Source of the DNA: Pseudomonas sp. RIT-PI-S
GTDB taxonomy: Bacteria; Pseudomonadota; Gammaproteobacteria; Pseudomonadales; Pseudomonadaceae
Assembly: GCF_025642975.1 (NCBI RefSeq)
Contig: NZ_JANZKJ010000001.1
Span: 806,001-870,000 of the forward strand
Reading direction: 5' to 3'
Length of the DNA: 64,000 nt
Part shown: in pieces, positions 27,192-37,748 of the stretch
Numbering within the stretch: position 1 is the first letter of the stretch
How the letters are laid out: every line of letters begins with the position of its first letter
The notes under the pieces: generated by a model
What the model was told of the DNA's origin: nothing
Databases searched by the model: none
Seen by the model: the letters and a program-made list of their open reading frames with translations, nothing else
Program-made: the position numbers and the translations under genes

Positions 27192-28667
27192 ATGTGGCGT
27201 GAAACGAAAATTCTGCTGATCGATGACGATAGCGTTCGCCGCCGTGACCTTGCGGTGATCCTCAGTTTCCTGGGCGAGGATAATTTGCCCTGTGCCAGCG
27301 CCGACTGGCAGCGTGTGGTCGAAGGGCTGGCGTCGAGCCGGGAAGTGCTTTGCGTGCTGGTCGGAACGCTCAATGCGCCGGCGAACCTGGCCGGGTTGCT
27401 CAAGACCATCGCCGCCTGGGACGAATTCCTGCCGGTGTTGCTGCTTGGAGACAGCTCCCATGTGGAGCTGACCGACGACCAGCGCCGCCGGGTACTCTCC
27501 AACCTGGAAATGCCGCCCAGCTACAGCAAGTTGCTGGACTCGCTGCACCGCGCCCAGGTGTATCGCGAGATGTACGACCAGGCCCGTGAGCGCGGGCGCC
27601 AACGCGAGCCCAACCTGTTCCGCAGCCTCGTCGGCACCAGCCGCGCCATCCAGCACGTGCGGCAGATGATGCAGCAGGTGGCCGATACCGATGCCAGCGT
27701 ATTGATCCTGGGCGAGTCGGGCACGGGCAAGGAAGTCGTCGCCCGTAACCTGCATTACCACTCCAAGCGTCGTGATGCGCCTTTCGTGCCGGTCAACTGC
27801 GGCGCCATCCCCGCCGAGCTGCTTGAGAGCGAATTGTTCGGCCATGAGAAGGGTGCTTTCACCGGCGCCATCACCAGCCGCGCCGGCCGCTTCGAATTGG
27901 CCAACGGCGGTACCCTGTTCCTCGACGAAATCGGCGACATGCCGCTGCCCATGCAGGTCAAGCTGCTGCGCGTGCTGCAAGAGCGGACCTTCGAGCGGGT
28001 AGGCAGCAACAAGACCCAGAGCATCGACGTGCGCATCATCGCGGCGACCCACAAGAACCTCGAAGGCATGATCGAGACGGGCAGCTTCCGCGAGGACCTC
28101 TACTACCGCCTTAACGTATTCCCCATTGAAATGGCCCCCCTGCGTGAGCGGGTAGAAGACATTCCGTTGCTGATGAACGAACTGATTTCGCGCATGGAGC
28201 ATGAAAAGCGCGGCTCGATCCGCTTCAACTCCGCCGCGATCATGTCGCTCTGCCGCCATGCCTGGCCGGGGAACGTCCGTGAGCTGGCCAACCTGGTCGA
28301 GCGCATGGCGATCATGCATCCCTATGGCGTGATCGGTGTGTCGGAGTTGCCGAAAAAGTTTCGCTATGTGGACGACGAAGACGAGCAATTGGTGGACAGC
28401 CTGCGCAGCGACCTCGAGGAGCGCGTGGCGATCAACGGCCACGCGCCCGATTTCGCCTCCAACGCGTTGCTGCCGCCGGAAGGGCTGGATCTCAAGGACT
28501 ACCTCGGTGGCCTTGAGCAAGGCTTGATCCAACAGGCGCTGGACGACGCCAATGGTATCGTTGCCCGTGCCGCCGAGCGCCTGCGTATCCGCCGTACCAC
28601 CTTGGTGGAAAAAATGCGCAAGTACGGCATGAGCCGCCGCGAAGGCGACGACGCCGGCGACGAATGA
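27192..28667 (+). CDS. fleQ: Flagellar master regulator FleQ
   Basis: Sigma54-dependent enhancer-binding protein (491 aa) that activates flagellar class II genes and, in response to c-di-GMP, controls exopolysaccharide genes. Domains: an atypical N-terminal receiver (residues 1-130), an AAA+ domain (about 140-370) and a Fis-type HTH (about 455-480, [18 protein letters not shown]). The AAA+ part has Walker [10 protein letters not shown] near 174, GAFTGA at 221 for sigma54 contact, and Walker [12 protein letters not shown]. The receiver does not show the usual DVxMP phospho-acceptor region, as expected for FleQ. Confidence 0.97.
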   Translation: MWRETKILLIDDDSVRRRDLAVILSFLGEDNLPCASADWQRVVEGLASSREVLCVLVGTLNAPANLAGLLKTIAAWDEFLPVLLLGDSSHVELTDDQRRRVLSNLEMPPSYSKLLDSLHRAQVYREMYDQARERGRQREPNLFRSLVGTSRAIQHVRQMMQQVADTDASVLILGESGTGKEVVARNLHYHSKRRDAPFVPVNCGAIPAELLESELFGHEKGAFTGAITSRAGRFELANGGTLFLDEIGDMPLPMQVKLLRVLQERTFERVGSNKTQSIDVRIIAATHKNLEGMIETGSFREDLYYRLNVFPIEMAPLRERVEDIPLLMNELISRMEHEKRGSIRFNSAAIMSLCRHAWPGNVRELANLVERMAIMHPYGVIGVSELPKKFRYVDDEDEQLVDSLRSDLEERVAINGHAPDFASNALLPPEGLDLKDYLGGLEQGLIQQALDDANGIVARAAERLRIRRTTLVEKMRKYGMSRREGDDAGDE

Positions 28668-28680
28668 CGGCCTAGGTTCA

Positions 28681-28707
28681 GGCGCCGCTTGGTTCGCAGG
28701 CGGCGCC
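28681..28707 (+). terminator. Hairpin after fleQ
   Basis: GGCGCCGC (28681-28688) pairs exactly with GCGGCGCC (28700-28707) across an 11-base loop, 13 bp after the fleQ stop. Only a short T-poor sequence follows, so the strength of termination is uncertain. Confidence 0.55.
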
Positions 28708-28783
28708 CGGTCTTACAGGGCAAGCGCAACCCTGTAGGGACGGGCTCAGGAACACGCCCTCATATCACCCCTGATACAAACCC

Positions 28784-28799
28784 CGGCACATCAATTGCA
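28784..28799 (+). promoter_or_regulatory. Sigma54 promoter for fleSR
   Basis: CGGCACATCAATTGCA: GG at 28785-28786 and GC at 28797-28798, spacing 10, with strong GGCAC and TTGCA boxes. It lies 47 bp before fleS. FleQ/RpoN control of fleSR is established in P. aeruginosa. Confidence 0.85.
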
Positions 28800-28846
28800 G
28801 CACTCCGGCATCCATACCGTTTTCTGACGGTGAGCCATGAGAGTTG

Positions 28847-30049
28847 ATGATGTCCAGGGCCGCCCCTCTAGCTGAAGACCGTGAAGCCTCCCCTAGCGTC
28901 GCGCACGACCTCGACCAGGCGTTTGCCCTGTTCAACCAGGTGTCTGCGCAGCTTAACGACTCCTATAACCTGCTCGAGAGCCGCGTAAGCCATCTCAAGG
29001 GTGAGCTGGCGCAGGCCGGCGCCGATCGTTTACAGCAGCTGGCGGAAAAAGAACGCCTGGCCAACCGCTTGCAGCACTTGCTGGACCTGCTGCCCGGCGG
29101 GGTAATCGTGATCGACGGGCACGGCCGCATCGCGGAAGCCAACCCGGCTGCGCTCGCCCTGCTCGACGGCCCGTTGGAGGGTGAGCTGTGGCGTGAGGTG
29201 ATTGCCCGGTGCTTCGCGCCCCGGCGCGACGACGGCCATGAAGTGTCTTTGAAGGACGGCCGCCGCCTGTCCATTGCCACGCGTTCGCTGGGTGCCGAGC
29301 CCGGTCAGTTGGTGTTGCTCACCGATCTGACCGAAACCCGTCGCCTGCAGGATCAGCTCGCGCGCCATGAGCGCCTGTCGGCCTTGGGCCGGATGGTCGC
29401 TTCATTGGCACATCAGATCCGCACCCCGCTTTCGGCCGCGATGCTCTATGCCAGTCACCTGCAGGAGCCAGCGCTGGCGAACGAGACCCGCCAGCGTTTC
29501 GCCGGACGACTCAAGGATCGCCTCCACGAACTGGAGCACCAGGTGCGGGATATGCTGGTTTTCGCCCGCGGCGAGCTGCCGTTGAATGATCGCTTGGCTC
29601 CGGCGGCCCTGTTCGCGGCGCTGCGCGACGCCGCCCATGCGCGCACCGAAGGCTTGGCATTACGCTGGCAGTGCAACGTACGCCAAGGCGAGTTGTGGTG
29701 CAATCGCGACACTTTGGTGGGAGCACTGCTCAATCTGCTGGAGAACGCCATCCAGGCCAGCAGCGATGAATCGCACTCGCAGCCCCGGCTCAAGGTCCAT
29801 CTGTATAGGCGCGCGAGCCAGCTACGGCTGTGCATCAGCGATGCAGGCCCTGGCATAGATGCCGCTACCCTGGCCCGCCTGGGCGAGCCTTTCTTCACTA
29901 CCAAGACCAACGGCACCGGCCTTGGCCTGGCCGTGGTGCTGTCAGTGGTGCGCGCTCATGGCGGTGAGCTGCGGTTGCGCTCCAGGCCCGGCCGCGGCAC
30001 TTGCGCATTGGTGACCTTGCCATTGCTTGAAGGGCAGGACGGCGAATGA
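28847..30049 (+). CDS. fleS: Flagellar sensor histidine kinase FleS
   Basis: Cytoplasmic sensor kinase of 400 aa. A coiled N-terminus (residues about 25-75) is followed by a PAS-like domain (about 80-170; LLDLLPGGVIVIDGHGRIAEANPAAL) and the HisKA box with His189 (ASLAHQIRTPLSAAM). The HATPase has NLLENAIQAS, DAGPGI and TNGTGLGLAVV. No membrane helix is present. In P. aeruginosa FleSR activates hook and late basal-body genes. The start is ATG 28847 or 28850. It overlaps fleR by 4 bp. Confidence 0.95.
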   Translation: MMSRAAPLAEDREASPSVAHDLDQAFALFNQVSAQLNDSYNLLESRVSHLKGELAQAGADRLQQLAEKERLANRLQHLLDLLPGGVIVIDGHGRIAEANPAALALLDGPLEGELWREVIARCFAPRRDDGHEVSLKDGRRLSIATRSLGAEPGQLVLLTDLTETRRLQDQLARHERLSALGRMVASLAHQIRTPLSAAMLYASHLQEPALANETRQRFAGRLKDRLHELEHQVRDMLVFARGELPLNDRLAPAALFAALRDAAHARTEGLALRWQCNVRQGELWCNRDTLVGALLNLLENAIQASSDESHSQPRLKVHLYRRASQLRLCISDAGPGIDAATLARLGEPFFTTKTNGTGLGLAVVLSVVRAHGGELRLRSRPGRGTCALVTLPLLEGQDGE

Positions 30050-31413
30050 GCGTAAAAATACTGTTGGTTGAAGATGACCGCGCCCTACGCGAAGCCTTGG
30101 TCGACACCTTGCTGCTGGCCGGCCACGACTATGTGGCGGTGGCCTGCGCCGAGCAGGCATTGGCCCGGGTAGAGCGCGAGGCCTTCAGCCTGGTGATCAG
30201 CGACGTCAACATGCCTGGCATGGACGGGCATGGGCTGCTGCAGCGGCTCCGCGCCAGCTGGCCGCAGCTGCCGGTATTGCTGATGACCGCGCATGGCAGC
30301 GTACAGCGGGCTGTAGAAGCCATGCGCCAAGGCGCGGTGGATTATTTGGTCAAACCTTTCGATGCCAAGGCATTGTTGCAACTGATCGGCCGCCACGCCC
30401 TGGGGCGCCTGCCCTCAGCCGAGGGGGACAACACCGTGGCGTGCGAACCGGCCAGCCAGCGGCTGCTGGCCTTGGCGGTGAAGGTAGCCCGCAGCGATTC
30501 CACTGTGTTGATTTCCGGCGAGTCCGGCACGGGTAAAGAAGTGTTGGCGCGTTACATCCATCGGCATTCGGCCCGCGCCGAGCAGCCCTTCGTGGCGATC
30601 AACTGCGCGGCGATTCCCGACAACATGCTCGAAGCCACGCTATTCGGCCACGAGAAGGGCGCGTTCACTGGCGCGATTGCCGCACAGGCGGGCAAGTTCG
30701 AGCAGGCCAACGGCGGCACCCTGCTGCTCGATGAAATTTCCGAAATGCCCCTTGGCCTGCAAGCCAAGCTGCTGAGGGTGCTTCAAGAGCGCGAAGTGGA
30801 GCGGGTGGGCGGGCGCAGGCCGATCCCTTTGGATATACGCATCGTCGCCACCACCAACCGCCAGTTGCAGGACGAAGTTGCTGCCGGCCGGTTTCGCGAA
30901 GATCTTTACTACCGCCTGTCGGTCTTCCCTCTGGCTTGGTTGCCGCTACGCGAGCGGCCGGGCGATATCCTGCCGTTAGCCGAACGTCTGCTCGGTCACC
31001 ATTCCAGCAAAATGAAGCTCGGGGTTGTCCGGCTGTCGGACGACGCGCGGGCCGCGCTGGTGGCTTACCGTTGGCCGGGCAACGTCCGCGAGCTGGATAA
31101 CGCCCTTCAGCGGGCGTTGATCTTGCAGCAAGACGGCGTGGTTGAGGCTGCCGATTTTTGCCTCCAGGCCAGCGCCAGCCCAGTAGCCTCGGTGTTTCCC
31201 GCCGCTTCGCCCGAAGCGCCGCCTGCCGTTGGGCTTGGCGATGATCTGCGTCGCCGCGAGTTCGAATTGATCCTCGATACCTTGCGCACCGAGCGCGGCC
31301 GCCGCAAGGAAGCCGCCGAGCGGTTGGGCATCAGCCCGCGAACCTTGAGGTATAAGCTCGCTCAAATGAGAGACGCCGGAATGGACGTCGAGGCGTACCT
31401 GTTCGCCAGCTGA
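30046..31413 (+). CDS. fleR: Flagellar response regulator FleR
   Basis: NtrC-type regulator of 455 aa paired with FleS. The receiver (residues 1-120) has phospho-acceptor Asp53 in [11 protein letters not shown]. The AAA+ domain (about 135-370) has [21 protein letters not shown] and [13 protein letters not shown]. The Fis-type HTH at the end reads [21 protein letters not shown] at 30046 overlaps the fleS stop (ATGA), indicating coupled translation. Confidence 0.96.
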   Translation: MSVKILLVEDDRALREALVDTLLLAGHDYVAVACAEQALARVEREAFSLVISDVNMPGMDGHGLLQRLRASWPQLPVLLMTAHGSVQRAVEAMRQGAVDYLVKPFDAKALLQLIGRHALGRLPSAEGDNTVACEPASQRLLALAVKVARSDSTVLISGESGTGKEVLARYIHRHSARAEQPFVAINCAAIPDNMLEATLFGHEKGAFTGAIAAQAGKFEQANGGTLLLDEISEMPLGLQAKLLRVLQEREVERVGGRRPIPLDIRIVATTNRQLQDEVAAGRFREDLYYRLSVFPLAWLPLRERPGDILPLAERLLGHHSSKMKLGVVRLSDDARAALVAYRWPGNVRELDNALQRALILQQDGVVEAADFCLQASASPVASVFPAASPEAPPAVGLGDDLRRREFELILDTLRTERGRRKEAAERLGISPRTLRYKLAQMRDAGMDVEAYLFAS

Positions 31414-31432
31414 TGTGACACCCCTGTTGCGT

Positions 31433-31448
31433 TGGCATCGCTCTTGCT
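31433..31448 (+). promoter_or_regulatory. Sigma54 promoter for fliEFGHIJ
   Basis: TGGCATCGCTCTTGCT fits the -24/-12 consensus with spacing 10 (GG 31434-31435, GC 31446-31447). It lies 63 bp before fliE and 19 bp after fleR. RpoN control of the fliE operon is known in P. aeruginosa. Confidence 0.88.
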
Positions 31449-31511
31449 ACTTCCATGGCAACTGATGCTTTAAGCGTCAAAAAAACTTCCAGGCCCCGGA
31501 GAGCAGCCCAC

Positions 31512-31847
31512 ATGACCCAAGGTGTTGAATTCAATCGGTTGATGATGGATATGCGTTCCATGCAGCTCGAAGCCATGGGTACGTCCAAGGCCGCGGCAGC
31601 GTCGGCTGTGAGCGAAACCGGCGGCAGCAGTTTCGCTGACCTGCTCGGCAACGCGGTGGGCAAGGTGAACGATACCCAGCAAGCCGCCAATCAGCTGGCT
31701 AACGCCTTCGAGATCGGCAAAAGCGGCGTCGACCTGACGGACGTGATGATTTCCTCGCAGAAGGCGAGTGTGTCCTTCCAGGCGCTGACCCAGGTTCGTA
31801 ACAAACTGGTTCAGGCGTACCAAGACATTATGCAAATGCCGGTTTGA
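31512..31847 (+). CDS. fliE: Hook-basal body protein FliE
   Basis: MS ring-rod junction protein (111 aa). The start at 31512 ([22 protein letters not shown]) matches the family; the longer frame from 31455 would run through the promoter leader. The C-terminus [39 protein letters not shown] is strongly conserved in FliE. Confidence 0.97.
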   Translation: MTQGVEFNRLMMDMRSMQLEAMGTSKAAAASAVSETGGSSFADLLGNAVGKVNDTQQAANQLANAFEIGKSGVDLTDVMISSQKASVSFQALTQVRNKLVQAYQDIMQMPV

Positions 31848-31861
31848 GGGCAGGTTAGGTC

Positions 31862-33670
31862 ATGGCGGAAGCAACAACGGACAACGTACCGGCCAAGAGT
31901 GGCCCCGCAGGCGGCAAGTCGATGCCTGGCATGGCCTTCCTGGAAAATATCTCGAAGATGCCGGTGCTGCGGCAGGTTGGCCTGTTGGTCGGCCTGGCCG
32001 CCAGCGTGGCGATCGGCTTCGCCGTGGTCCTGTGGTCGCAGCAGCCGGACTACCGCCCGTTGCTGACCAGCCTTCAGGGAATGGACGCCAAGCAGGTGAC
32101 CGATACCCTGGCCGCCTCCGACATTCCTTACACCGTAGAGCCGAACTCCGGCGCGCTGCTGGTCAAGTCCGAAGACATCGGCCGTGCCCGTCTCAAGCTG
32201 GCATCTGCCGGCGTAGTGCAAGGGGATGGCAATGTCGGCTACGAGCTGTTGGATAAAGACCAAGGCCTGGGCACCAGCCAGTTCATGGAAGCGGCGCGTT
32301 ATCGTCGCGGCCTCGAAGGCGAGCTGGCTCGTACCATCTCCGCCCTGAATGGGGTGAAGGGTGCACGTGTGCACCTGGCGATCCCGAAGAGTTCTGTGTT
32401 CGTTCGTGATGAACGCAAACCCACCGCCTCGGTGCTGGTGGAGATGTATGGCGGGCGTACGCTCGATCCGGGCCAGGTCATGGCCATCGTCAACCTGGTG
32501 GCCACCAGCGTGCCGGAGATGGACCGCAACGGCGTGACCGTGGTGGACCAGAAGGGCACCCTGCTGTCCGACTTGGGTGAGAACTCCGAGCTAAGCATGG
32601 CTGGCAAGCAGTTCGACTACACCCGTCGCATGGAAACCATGCTTACCCAGCGGGTGCAGAGCATTCTCCAGCCGGTGCTGGGTAACGACCGGTTCAAGGC
32701 AGAAGTGTCTGCCTTGGTGGACTTCAGCGCCGTGGAGTCGACCTCCGAGCAGTTCAACCCGGACCAGCCGGCGCTGCGTAGCGAACAATCGGTTACCGAG
32801 CAGCGCTCCAGTGGCAGTGGCCCGCAGGGCGTGCCGGGAGCACTGAGCAACCAGCCGCCGAGCCCCGCCAGCGCGCCGCAGACCACCAAGGGCGCTGCCC
32901 CAGCGGCACCTGGCGCGATTGCGCCTGGCCAACCTCTGTTGGACGCCAACGGCCAGCAGATCATGGACCCCGCAACCGGCCAGCCCATGCTCGCCCCATA
33001 CCCGGCGGACAAGCGTCAGCAGTCGACGAAGAACTTCGAGCTCGATCGATCAATCAGTCACACCCGTCAGCAGCAGGGCCGGTTGACTCGCCTGTCGGTC
33101 GCGGTGGTGGTGGATGACCAGGCCAAGCTGAACCCGGCCAACGGCGAGATCACCCATGCCCCTTGGGGCGCGGAAGATCTGGCCCGCTTCCAGCGGCTGG
33201 TGCAGGACGCGGTGGGCTTCGATGCCAGCCGCGGCGACAGCGTGACCGTGATCAACGCACCCTTTAACCCCAACCAGGGTGAGGTGATCGCCGAGCCGTC
33301 CTTCTACCAGCAACCCTGGTTCTGGGACATCGTCAAGCAGGGCCTTGGGGTGGTGTTCATTCTGCTGCTGGTGTTTGGTGTGTTGCGCCCCGTGCTCAAC
33401 AACATCACTGGGGCGAGCAAATCCAAACAGCTGGCGCTGGACGGTGAAGGCGTGCCAGGCGGCGGTGGTGTGATCGGGGCCGGCGGTTTCTCCGGCATGG
33501 GTGGTGAGCTGGCCGATGATCGGGTCAGCTTGGGCGGGCCGCAGAGCATCATGCTGCCAAGCCCGACCGAGGGATATGACGCCCAGCTGAACGCAATCAA
33601 GAGTCTTGTGGCCGAAGACCCGGGCCGTGTCGCGCAGGTCGTGAAAGAGTGGATCAACGCAGATGAGTAG
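31862..33670 (+). CDS. fliF: MS-ring protein FliF
   Basis: Inner-membrane MS-ring subunit (602 aa). Transmembrane helices lie at residues about 37-58 (LLVGLAASVAIGFAVVLW) and about 488-510 (GLGVVFILLLVFGVL). Between them are the YscJ/FliF ring-building domains (VEPNSGALLVKSEDIGRARLKLA, LEGELARTISALNGVKGARVHLA). A Pro/Ala/Gln-rich loop occupies about 310-380. The C-terminal tail (VAQVVKEWINADE) binds FliG. It overlaps fliG by 8 bp. Confidence 0.97.
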   Translation: MAEATTDNVPAKSGPAGGKSMPGMAFLENISKMPVLRQVGLLVGLAASVAIGFAVVLWSQQPDYRPLLTSLQGMDAKQVTDTLAASDIPYTVEPNSGALLVKSEDIGRARLKLASAGVVQGDGNVGYELLDKDQGLGTSQFMEAARYRRGLEGELARTISALNGVKGARVHLAIPKSSVFVRDERKPTASVLVEMYGGRTLDPGQVMAIVNLVATSVPEMDRNGVTVVDQKGTLLSDLGENSELSMAGKQFDYTRRMETMLTQRVQSILQPVLGNDRFKAEVSALVDFSAVESTSEQFNPDQPALRSEQSVTEQRSSGSGPQGVPGALSNQPPSPASAPQTTKGAAPAAPGAIAPGQPLLDANGQQIMDPATGQPMLAPYPADKRQQSTKNFELDRSISHTRQQQGRLTRLSVAVVVDDQAKLNPANGEITHAPWGAEDLARFQRLVQDAVGFDASRGDSVTVINAPFNPNQGEVIAEPSFYQQPWFWDIVKQGLGVVFILLLVFGVLRPVLNNITGASKSKQLALDGEGVPGGGGVIGAGGFSGMGGELADDRVSLGGPQSIMLPSPTEGYDAQLNAIKSLVAEDPGRVAQVVKEWINADE

Positions 33671-34685
33671 CAATCAGGCAGTTGCCGCACCCAAGCTGAC
33701 CAAGGTCGACAAGGCAGCCATTCTCCTGTTGTCGCTGGGCGAAACCGACGCCGCCCAAGTGCTACGCCACATGGGGCCGAAGGAGGTCCAGCGAGTGGGC
33801 GTGGCGATGGCGCAGATGCGCAACGTGCACCGCGAACAGGTCGAAGAGGTAATGACCGAGTTCGTCGCCAGCGTGGGCGACCAGACCAGCCTGGGCGTCG
33901 GCTCGGATGGCTACATCCGCAAGATGCTGACCCAGGCCCTGGGCGAGGACAAGGCCAACGGCCTGATCGACCGGATCCTGCTTGGTGGCAACACCAGCGG
34001 GCTGGACAGCCTCAAGTGGATGGAGCCGCGCGCGGTCGCGGACGTGATCCGTTACGAGCACCCGCAGATCCAGGCCATCGTGGTCGCCTACCTTGACCCC
34101 GACCAGGCCGGCGAGGTGCTGGGCCACTTCGACCATAAGGCGCGGCTGGACATCGTGTTGCGGGTGTCTTCGCTCAACACTGTACAACCGGCGGCGCTCA
34201 AGGAACTCAACACCATTCTGGAGAAACAGTTCGCGGGCAACTCGACCACCGCTCGTACCACGCTGGGCGGTATCAAGCGCGCTGCCGACATCATGAACTT
34301 CCTCGACAGCTCGGTCGAAGGCCAACTGATGGACTCGATCCGCGAGATCGATGCCGAGCTGTCTGGCCAGATCGAAGACCTGATGTTCGTGTTCAACAAC
34401 CTCAAGGACGTCGACGACCGCGGCATCCAGGCGTTGCTGCGCGAGGTGTCGTCCGAGGTGCTGGTGGTCGCGCTCAAGGGCGCGGACGACGGCATCAAGG
34501 AAAAAATCTTCAAGAATATGTCCAAGCGTGCCTCCGAGCTGCTGCGCGACGACCTGGACTCCAAGGGGCCGGTGCGCGTCAGCGACGTGGAAACCGCGCA
34601 GAAGGAAATTCTTACCATCGCCCGGCGCATGGCCGAGGCCGGGGAGATTGTGTTGGGTGGGAAAGGCGGCGAGGAGATGATCTAA
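33663..34685 (+). CDS. fliG: Motor switch protein FliG
   Basis: C-ring protein (340 aa) that contacts the stator and FliF. The N-terminal domain (KVDKAAILLLSLGETDAAQVL), the middle EHPQ motif (RYEHPQIQAIVVAYLDPDQA) and the C-terminal armadillo domain with charged helix (LFMVFNNL-type IEDLMFVFNNLKDVDDRGIQALL) are all present. Its start lies inside fliF, implying coupling that sets the FliF:FliG ratio. Confidence 0.97.
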   Translation: MSSNQAVAAPKLTKVDKAAILLLSLGETDAAQVLRHMGPKEVQRVGVAMAQMRNVHREQVEEVMTEFVASVGDQTSLGVGSDGYIRKMLTQALGEDKANGLIDRILLGGNTSGLDSLKWMEPRAVADVIRYEHPQIQAIVVAYLDPDQAGEVLGHFDHKARLDIVLRVSSLNTVQPAALKELNTILEKQFAGNSTTARTTLGGIKRAADIMNFLDSSVEGQLMDSIREIDAELSGQIEDLMFVFNNLKDVDDRGIQALLREVSSEVLVVALKGADDGIKEKIFKNMSKRASELLRDDLDSKGPVRVSDVETAQKEILTIARRMAEAGEIVLGGKGGEEMI

Positions 34686-34777
34686 AGCTTCAGACGATTG
34701 TCTTACTGTATGCCCCCGGCACGCCGTGGTGAAACCGCGCCGTGCTGGTCGCCTATCCGCTTTGCCAGGAAAACTCA

Positions 34778-35539
34778 ATGAGCCAGTCGACTAAGGAACC
34801 CGTCAGCGAGCTGATCCGCGCCAAGGATTTGCAAGGCGTGGATGTGTGGCGGCTGCCCAGCTTCGACCCCGAGCGCGTGGAGCCTGAACCTGAGCCGGAA
34901 GAAGTCAGCGAAATCGAAGAGGTTCCGCTCGAAGAAGTGCAGCCGTTGACCCTCGAGGAACTCGAGGCGATTCGCCAGGAGGCTTATAACGAAGGCTTCG
35001 CGGCCGGCGAGCGCGATGGTTTTCATTCCACACAGCTCAAGGTTCGACAAGAAGCCGAGGTGGTGCTCCAGGCACGCTTGGCCACGCTCGAAACCCTGAT
35101 GAACAACCTGATGGTGCCTATCGCCGAGCAGGATACCCAGATCGAACGTTCGCTGGTGGAGCTGGTAAGTCATATCACCCGCCAGGTCATTCAGCGCGAG
35201 TTGAAGATGGAGTCCTCGCAGATCGAACGGGTCACCCAGGAAGCGCTCAAGCTGCTGCCCATGGGCGCCAACAACATTCGTATTTTCGTCAACCCGCAGG
35301 ATTTCGAGCAGATCAAGGCGTTGCGCGAGCGCCATGAAGAGAAATGGAAAATCCTCGAAGATCCGGCACTGCTGCCCGGCGGCTGCCGTGTAGAAAGCGA
35401 GCACAGCCGCATCGACGCCAGCGTCGAAACCCGTATCACCCAGGCGCTGGCGCAGCTGTTCGACCAGTTGCACGAGCAAGGTATGCACCCGGCCGAGGCC
35501 GACCTGCACCTGGAACTGGAGACCAGCGATGCGACTTGA
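34778..35539 (+). CDS. fliH: Export ATPase regulator FliH
   Basis: Negative regulator and stalk of the FliI ATPase (253 aa). An acidic N-terminus ([20 protein letters not shown]) is followed by [15 protein letters not shown], a Gly-repeat helix typical of FliH. The C-terminal V-ATPase E-like part is [18 protein letters not shown]...[15 protein letters not shown] 34778 has CCAGGAAA upstream; an upstream in-frame start at 34742 is less likely. It overlaps fliI by 11 bp. Confidence 0.94.
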   Translation: MSQSTKEPVSELIRAKDLQGVDVWRLPSFDPERVEPEPEPEEVSEIEEVPLEEVQPLTLEELEAIRQEAYNEGFAAGERDGFHSTQLKVRQEAEVVLQARLATLETLMNNLMVPIAEQDTQIERSLVELVSHITRQVIQRELKMESSQIERVTQEALKLLPMGANNIRIFVNPQDFEQIKALRERHEEKWKILEDPALLPGGCRVESEHSRIDASVETRITQALAQLFDQLHEQGMHPAEADLHLELETSDAT

Positions 35540-36887
35540 CCGCACCAGCTTTGGCAAGCGCCTGGGCACTTACGCGCCAGCGGTAGATTTGCCGCGCCAG
35601 GCCGTGGTGGAAGGGCGGTTGCTGCGCATGGTGGGGCTGACGCTGGAGGCCGAGGGCCTGCGCGCGGCCATGGGCACCCGCTGCACCGTCATCAACGACG
35701 ACAGCTACCAGGCTTCGCAAGTCGAGGCCGAGGTCATGGGGTTTGCCGGCAGTAAGGTCTTTTTGATGCCAGTGGGCAGCGCCGCCGGTATCGCTCCGGG
35801 CGCGCGGGTAGTGCCGCTGGCTGATACCGGCCGGCTGCCCATGGGCATGAGCATGCTCGGCCGGGTGCTCGATGGCGCCGGGCGGGCACTGGACGGTAAA
35901 GGCCGTATGCGCGCCGAAGACTGGGTGCCGCTGGACGGCCCGACCATCAACCCGCTTAACCGCGACCCCATCAGCCAACCGCTGGACGTTGGCATCCGCT
36001 GCATCAATGGCCTGCTGACGGTAGGCCGGGGCCAGCGCCTTGGGTTGTTCGCTGGTACCGGGGTGGGCAAGAGCGTGCTGCTCGGCATGATGACGCGCTT
36101 CACCGAGGCGGAAATCATCGTGGTAGGGCTGATCGGCGAGCGCGGCCGGGAGGTGAAGGAGTTCATCGAGCATAGCCTTGGCGCGGAGGGCCTCAAGCGC
36201 TCGGTGGTGGTGGCGTCCCCGGCGGACGATGCCCCGCTGATGCGTTTGCGCGCGGCCATGTACTGCACTCGCATCGCCGAGTATTTCCGCGACAAGGGCA
36301 AGAACGTGCTGCTGTTGATGGATTCGCTCACCCGGTACGCCCAGGCCCAGCGGGAAATCGCCTTGGCCATCGGTGAGCCGCCCGCCACCAAGGGGTACCC
36401 ACCCTCGGTGTTCGCCAAGCTGCCGAAGCTGGTGGAGCGCGCCGGCAACGCGGAAGCCGGTGGGGGGTCGATTACTGCTTTTTATACCGTGCTGTCCGAA
36501 GGCGACGACCAACAGGACCCGATCGCTGACTCGGCCAGGGGCGTGTTGGACGGCCATATTGTGCTGTCCCGACGGCTGGCCGAAGAAGGGCATTACCCGG
36601 CCATCGACATCGAAGCGTCGATCAGCCGGGTCATGCCATCGGTGGTGACCCCTCAGCATTTGACCCAGGCCCAGCAATTCAAGCAGTTGTGGTCGCGTTA
36701 TCAGCAGAGCCGCGACCTGATCAGCGTGGGCGCCTACGTGGCCGGAGGCGACCGTGAAACGGACATGGCGATCAGCTTGCATCCGCAGCTGGTGCACTTC
36801 CTGCGCCAGGGCTTGCACGACAACGAAAGCCTCAAGGCTAGTTCGGAACGCCTGGCCGCGGTATTCCGCCCGCTCGCGCCGGGTTGA
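35529..36887 (+). CDS. fliI: Flagellar export ATPase FliI
   Basis: Type III export ATPase (452 aa), homologous to F1-beta. Walker [16 protein letters not shown] lies near residue 173, the family motif [13 protein letters not shown] follows, and Walker [21 protein letters not shown] is near 259. [18 protein letters not shown] is diagnostic of FliI/YscN. The starting ATG lies inside fliH. Confidence 0.97.
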   Translation: MRLDRTSFGKRLGTYAPAVDLPRQAVVEGRLLRMVGLTLEAEGLRAAMGTRCTVINDDSYQASQVEAEVMGFAGSKVFLMPVGSAAGIAPGARVVPLADTGRLPMGMSMLGRVLDGAGRALDGKGRMRAEDWVPLDGPTINPLNRDPISQPLDVGIRCINGLLTVGRGQRLGLFAGTGVGKSVLLGMMTRFTEAEIIVVGLIGERGREVKEFIEHSLGAEGLKRSVVVASPADDAPLMRLRAAMYCTRIAEYFRDKGKNVLLLMDSLTRYAQAQREIALAIGEPPATKGYPPSVFAKLPKLVERAGNAEAGGGSITAFYTVLSEGDDQQDPIADSARGVLDGHIVLSRRLAEEGHYPAIDIEASISRVMPSVVTPQHLTQAQQFKQLWSRYQQSRDLISVGAYVAGGDRETDMAISLHPQLVHFLRQGLHDNESLKASSERLAAVFRPLAPG

Positions 36888-36893
36888 TAAATC

Positions 36894-37343
36894 ATGGCCA
36901 CTAGTCGAGCGGCGCGCCTGGCGCCTGTGGTTGAAATGGCCGAGAAAGCCGAACGCACCGCGGCGCAGCGGCTTGGGCATTTCCAGGGGCAGATGCGCCT
37001 GGCCGAGGCCAAGCTGCAGGAGCTGGAGCAATTTCGCATGAACTACCAGCAGCAGTGGATCAACAATGGCACCCAAGGTGTGTCCGGGCAGTGGCTGATG
37101 AATTACCAGCGCTTCCTGAATCAGTTGGAAACCGCTGTGGGCCAGCAGCGCAAGAGCCTGGCTTGGCACCAGAACAACCTCAACAACGCTCGCGACACCT
37201 GGCAGAAGGCCTACGCCCGGGTAGAGGGGCTGCGTAAATTGGTGATGCGCTACATGGCCGAGGCCCGTTCGCTCGAAGATAAGCGAGAACAGCGCTTGCT
37301 CGATGAACTTTCTCAGCGGTTGCCGCGGTCTGATTCATATTGA
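36894..37343 (+). CDS. fliJ: Flagellar export chaperone FliJ
   Basis: A coiled-coil protein (149 aa) that acts as the gamma-like stalk of the FliI ring and chaperone escort. Nearly the whole sequence is helical and charged (RLGHFQGQMRLAEAKLQELEQF; QQRKSLAWHQNNLNNARDTWQKAYARVEGLRKLV). Position 6 bp after fliI supports the call. It ends the fliE-J unit. Confidence 0.93.
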   Translation: MATSRAARLAPVVEMAEKAERTAAQRLGHFQGQMRLAEAKLQELEQFRMNYQQQWINNGTQGVSGQWLMNYQRFLNQLETAVGQQRKSLAWHQNNLNNARDTWQKAYARVEGLRKLVMRYMAEARSLEDKREQRLLDELSQRLPRSDSY

Positions 37344-37430
37344 AGCCAAATTCTGGCATCTGGTTGCCGCTCGCCAGGGCGCCTGCTACACCTCATTTGA
37401 AACGTCCCTTGCATATAAAAGGATTGATGT

Positions 37431-37748
37431 ATGGAAGCCGCCACTAAAGTCGATCCCGTGCTGTCTGCAGACGGGAAAGAATTGACGATCAAGATCAACG
37501 GACGCTTCGATTTCGCTTGCCACCAAGCTTTCCGTGATGCGTACGAGCGGGTGAACCACACACCCAAAGAGTTCGTGATCGACCTTATGAACACCACCTA
37601 CATGGACAGTTCGGCCTTGGGAATGCTGTTGTTGTTGCGCGACCATGCCGGCGGCGAAAAGGCGGTGGTGCGGCTGATCAATGCCAGTGCTGATACGCGA
37701 AAGATCCTGGCCATCTCGAATTTTGAAAAACTGTTCAGCGTTGCCTGA
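37431..37748 (+). CDS. hsbA: STAS-domain anti-sigma factor antagonist (HsbA-like)
   Basis: A 105-aa STAS protein. The core FVIDLMNTTYMDSSALGMLLLLRDH contains the DSS site; Ser60 or Ser61 is the expected phosphorylation site. In P. aeruginosa HsbA binds FlgM or the diguanylate cyclase HsbD depending on phosphorylation, linking the HptB pathway to motility and biofilm. ATG 37431 has AAAAGGA upstream. It overlaps the next gene by one base (TGATG). Confidence 0.85.
   Translation: MEAATKVDPVLSADGKELTIKINGRFDFACHQAFRDAYERVNHTPKEFVIDLMNTTYMDSSALGMLLLLRDHAGGEKAVVRLINASADTRKILAISNFEKLFSVA

Noticed and set aside
35436..37169. 577-residue open frame antisense to fliI
   Set aside because: A shadow of high-GC codon use in fliI/fliJ; no domain, no ribosome site, His/Gly/Arg-rich composition.
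37354..37368. TGGCATCTGGTTGCC as a sigma54 promoter for the STAS gene
   Set aside because: GG-GC spacing is 9, one short; sigma54 is strict about spacing.
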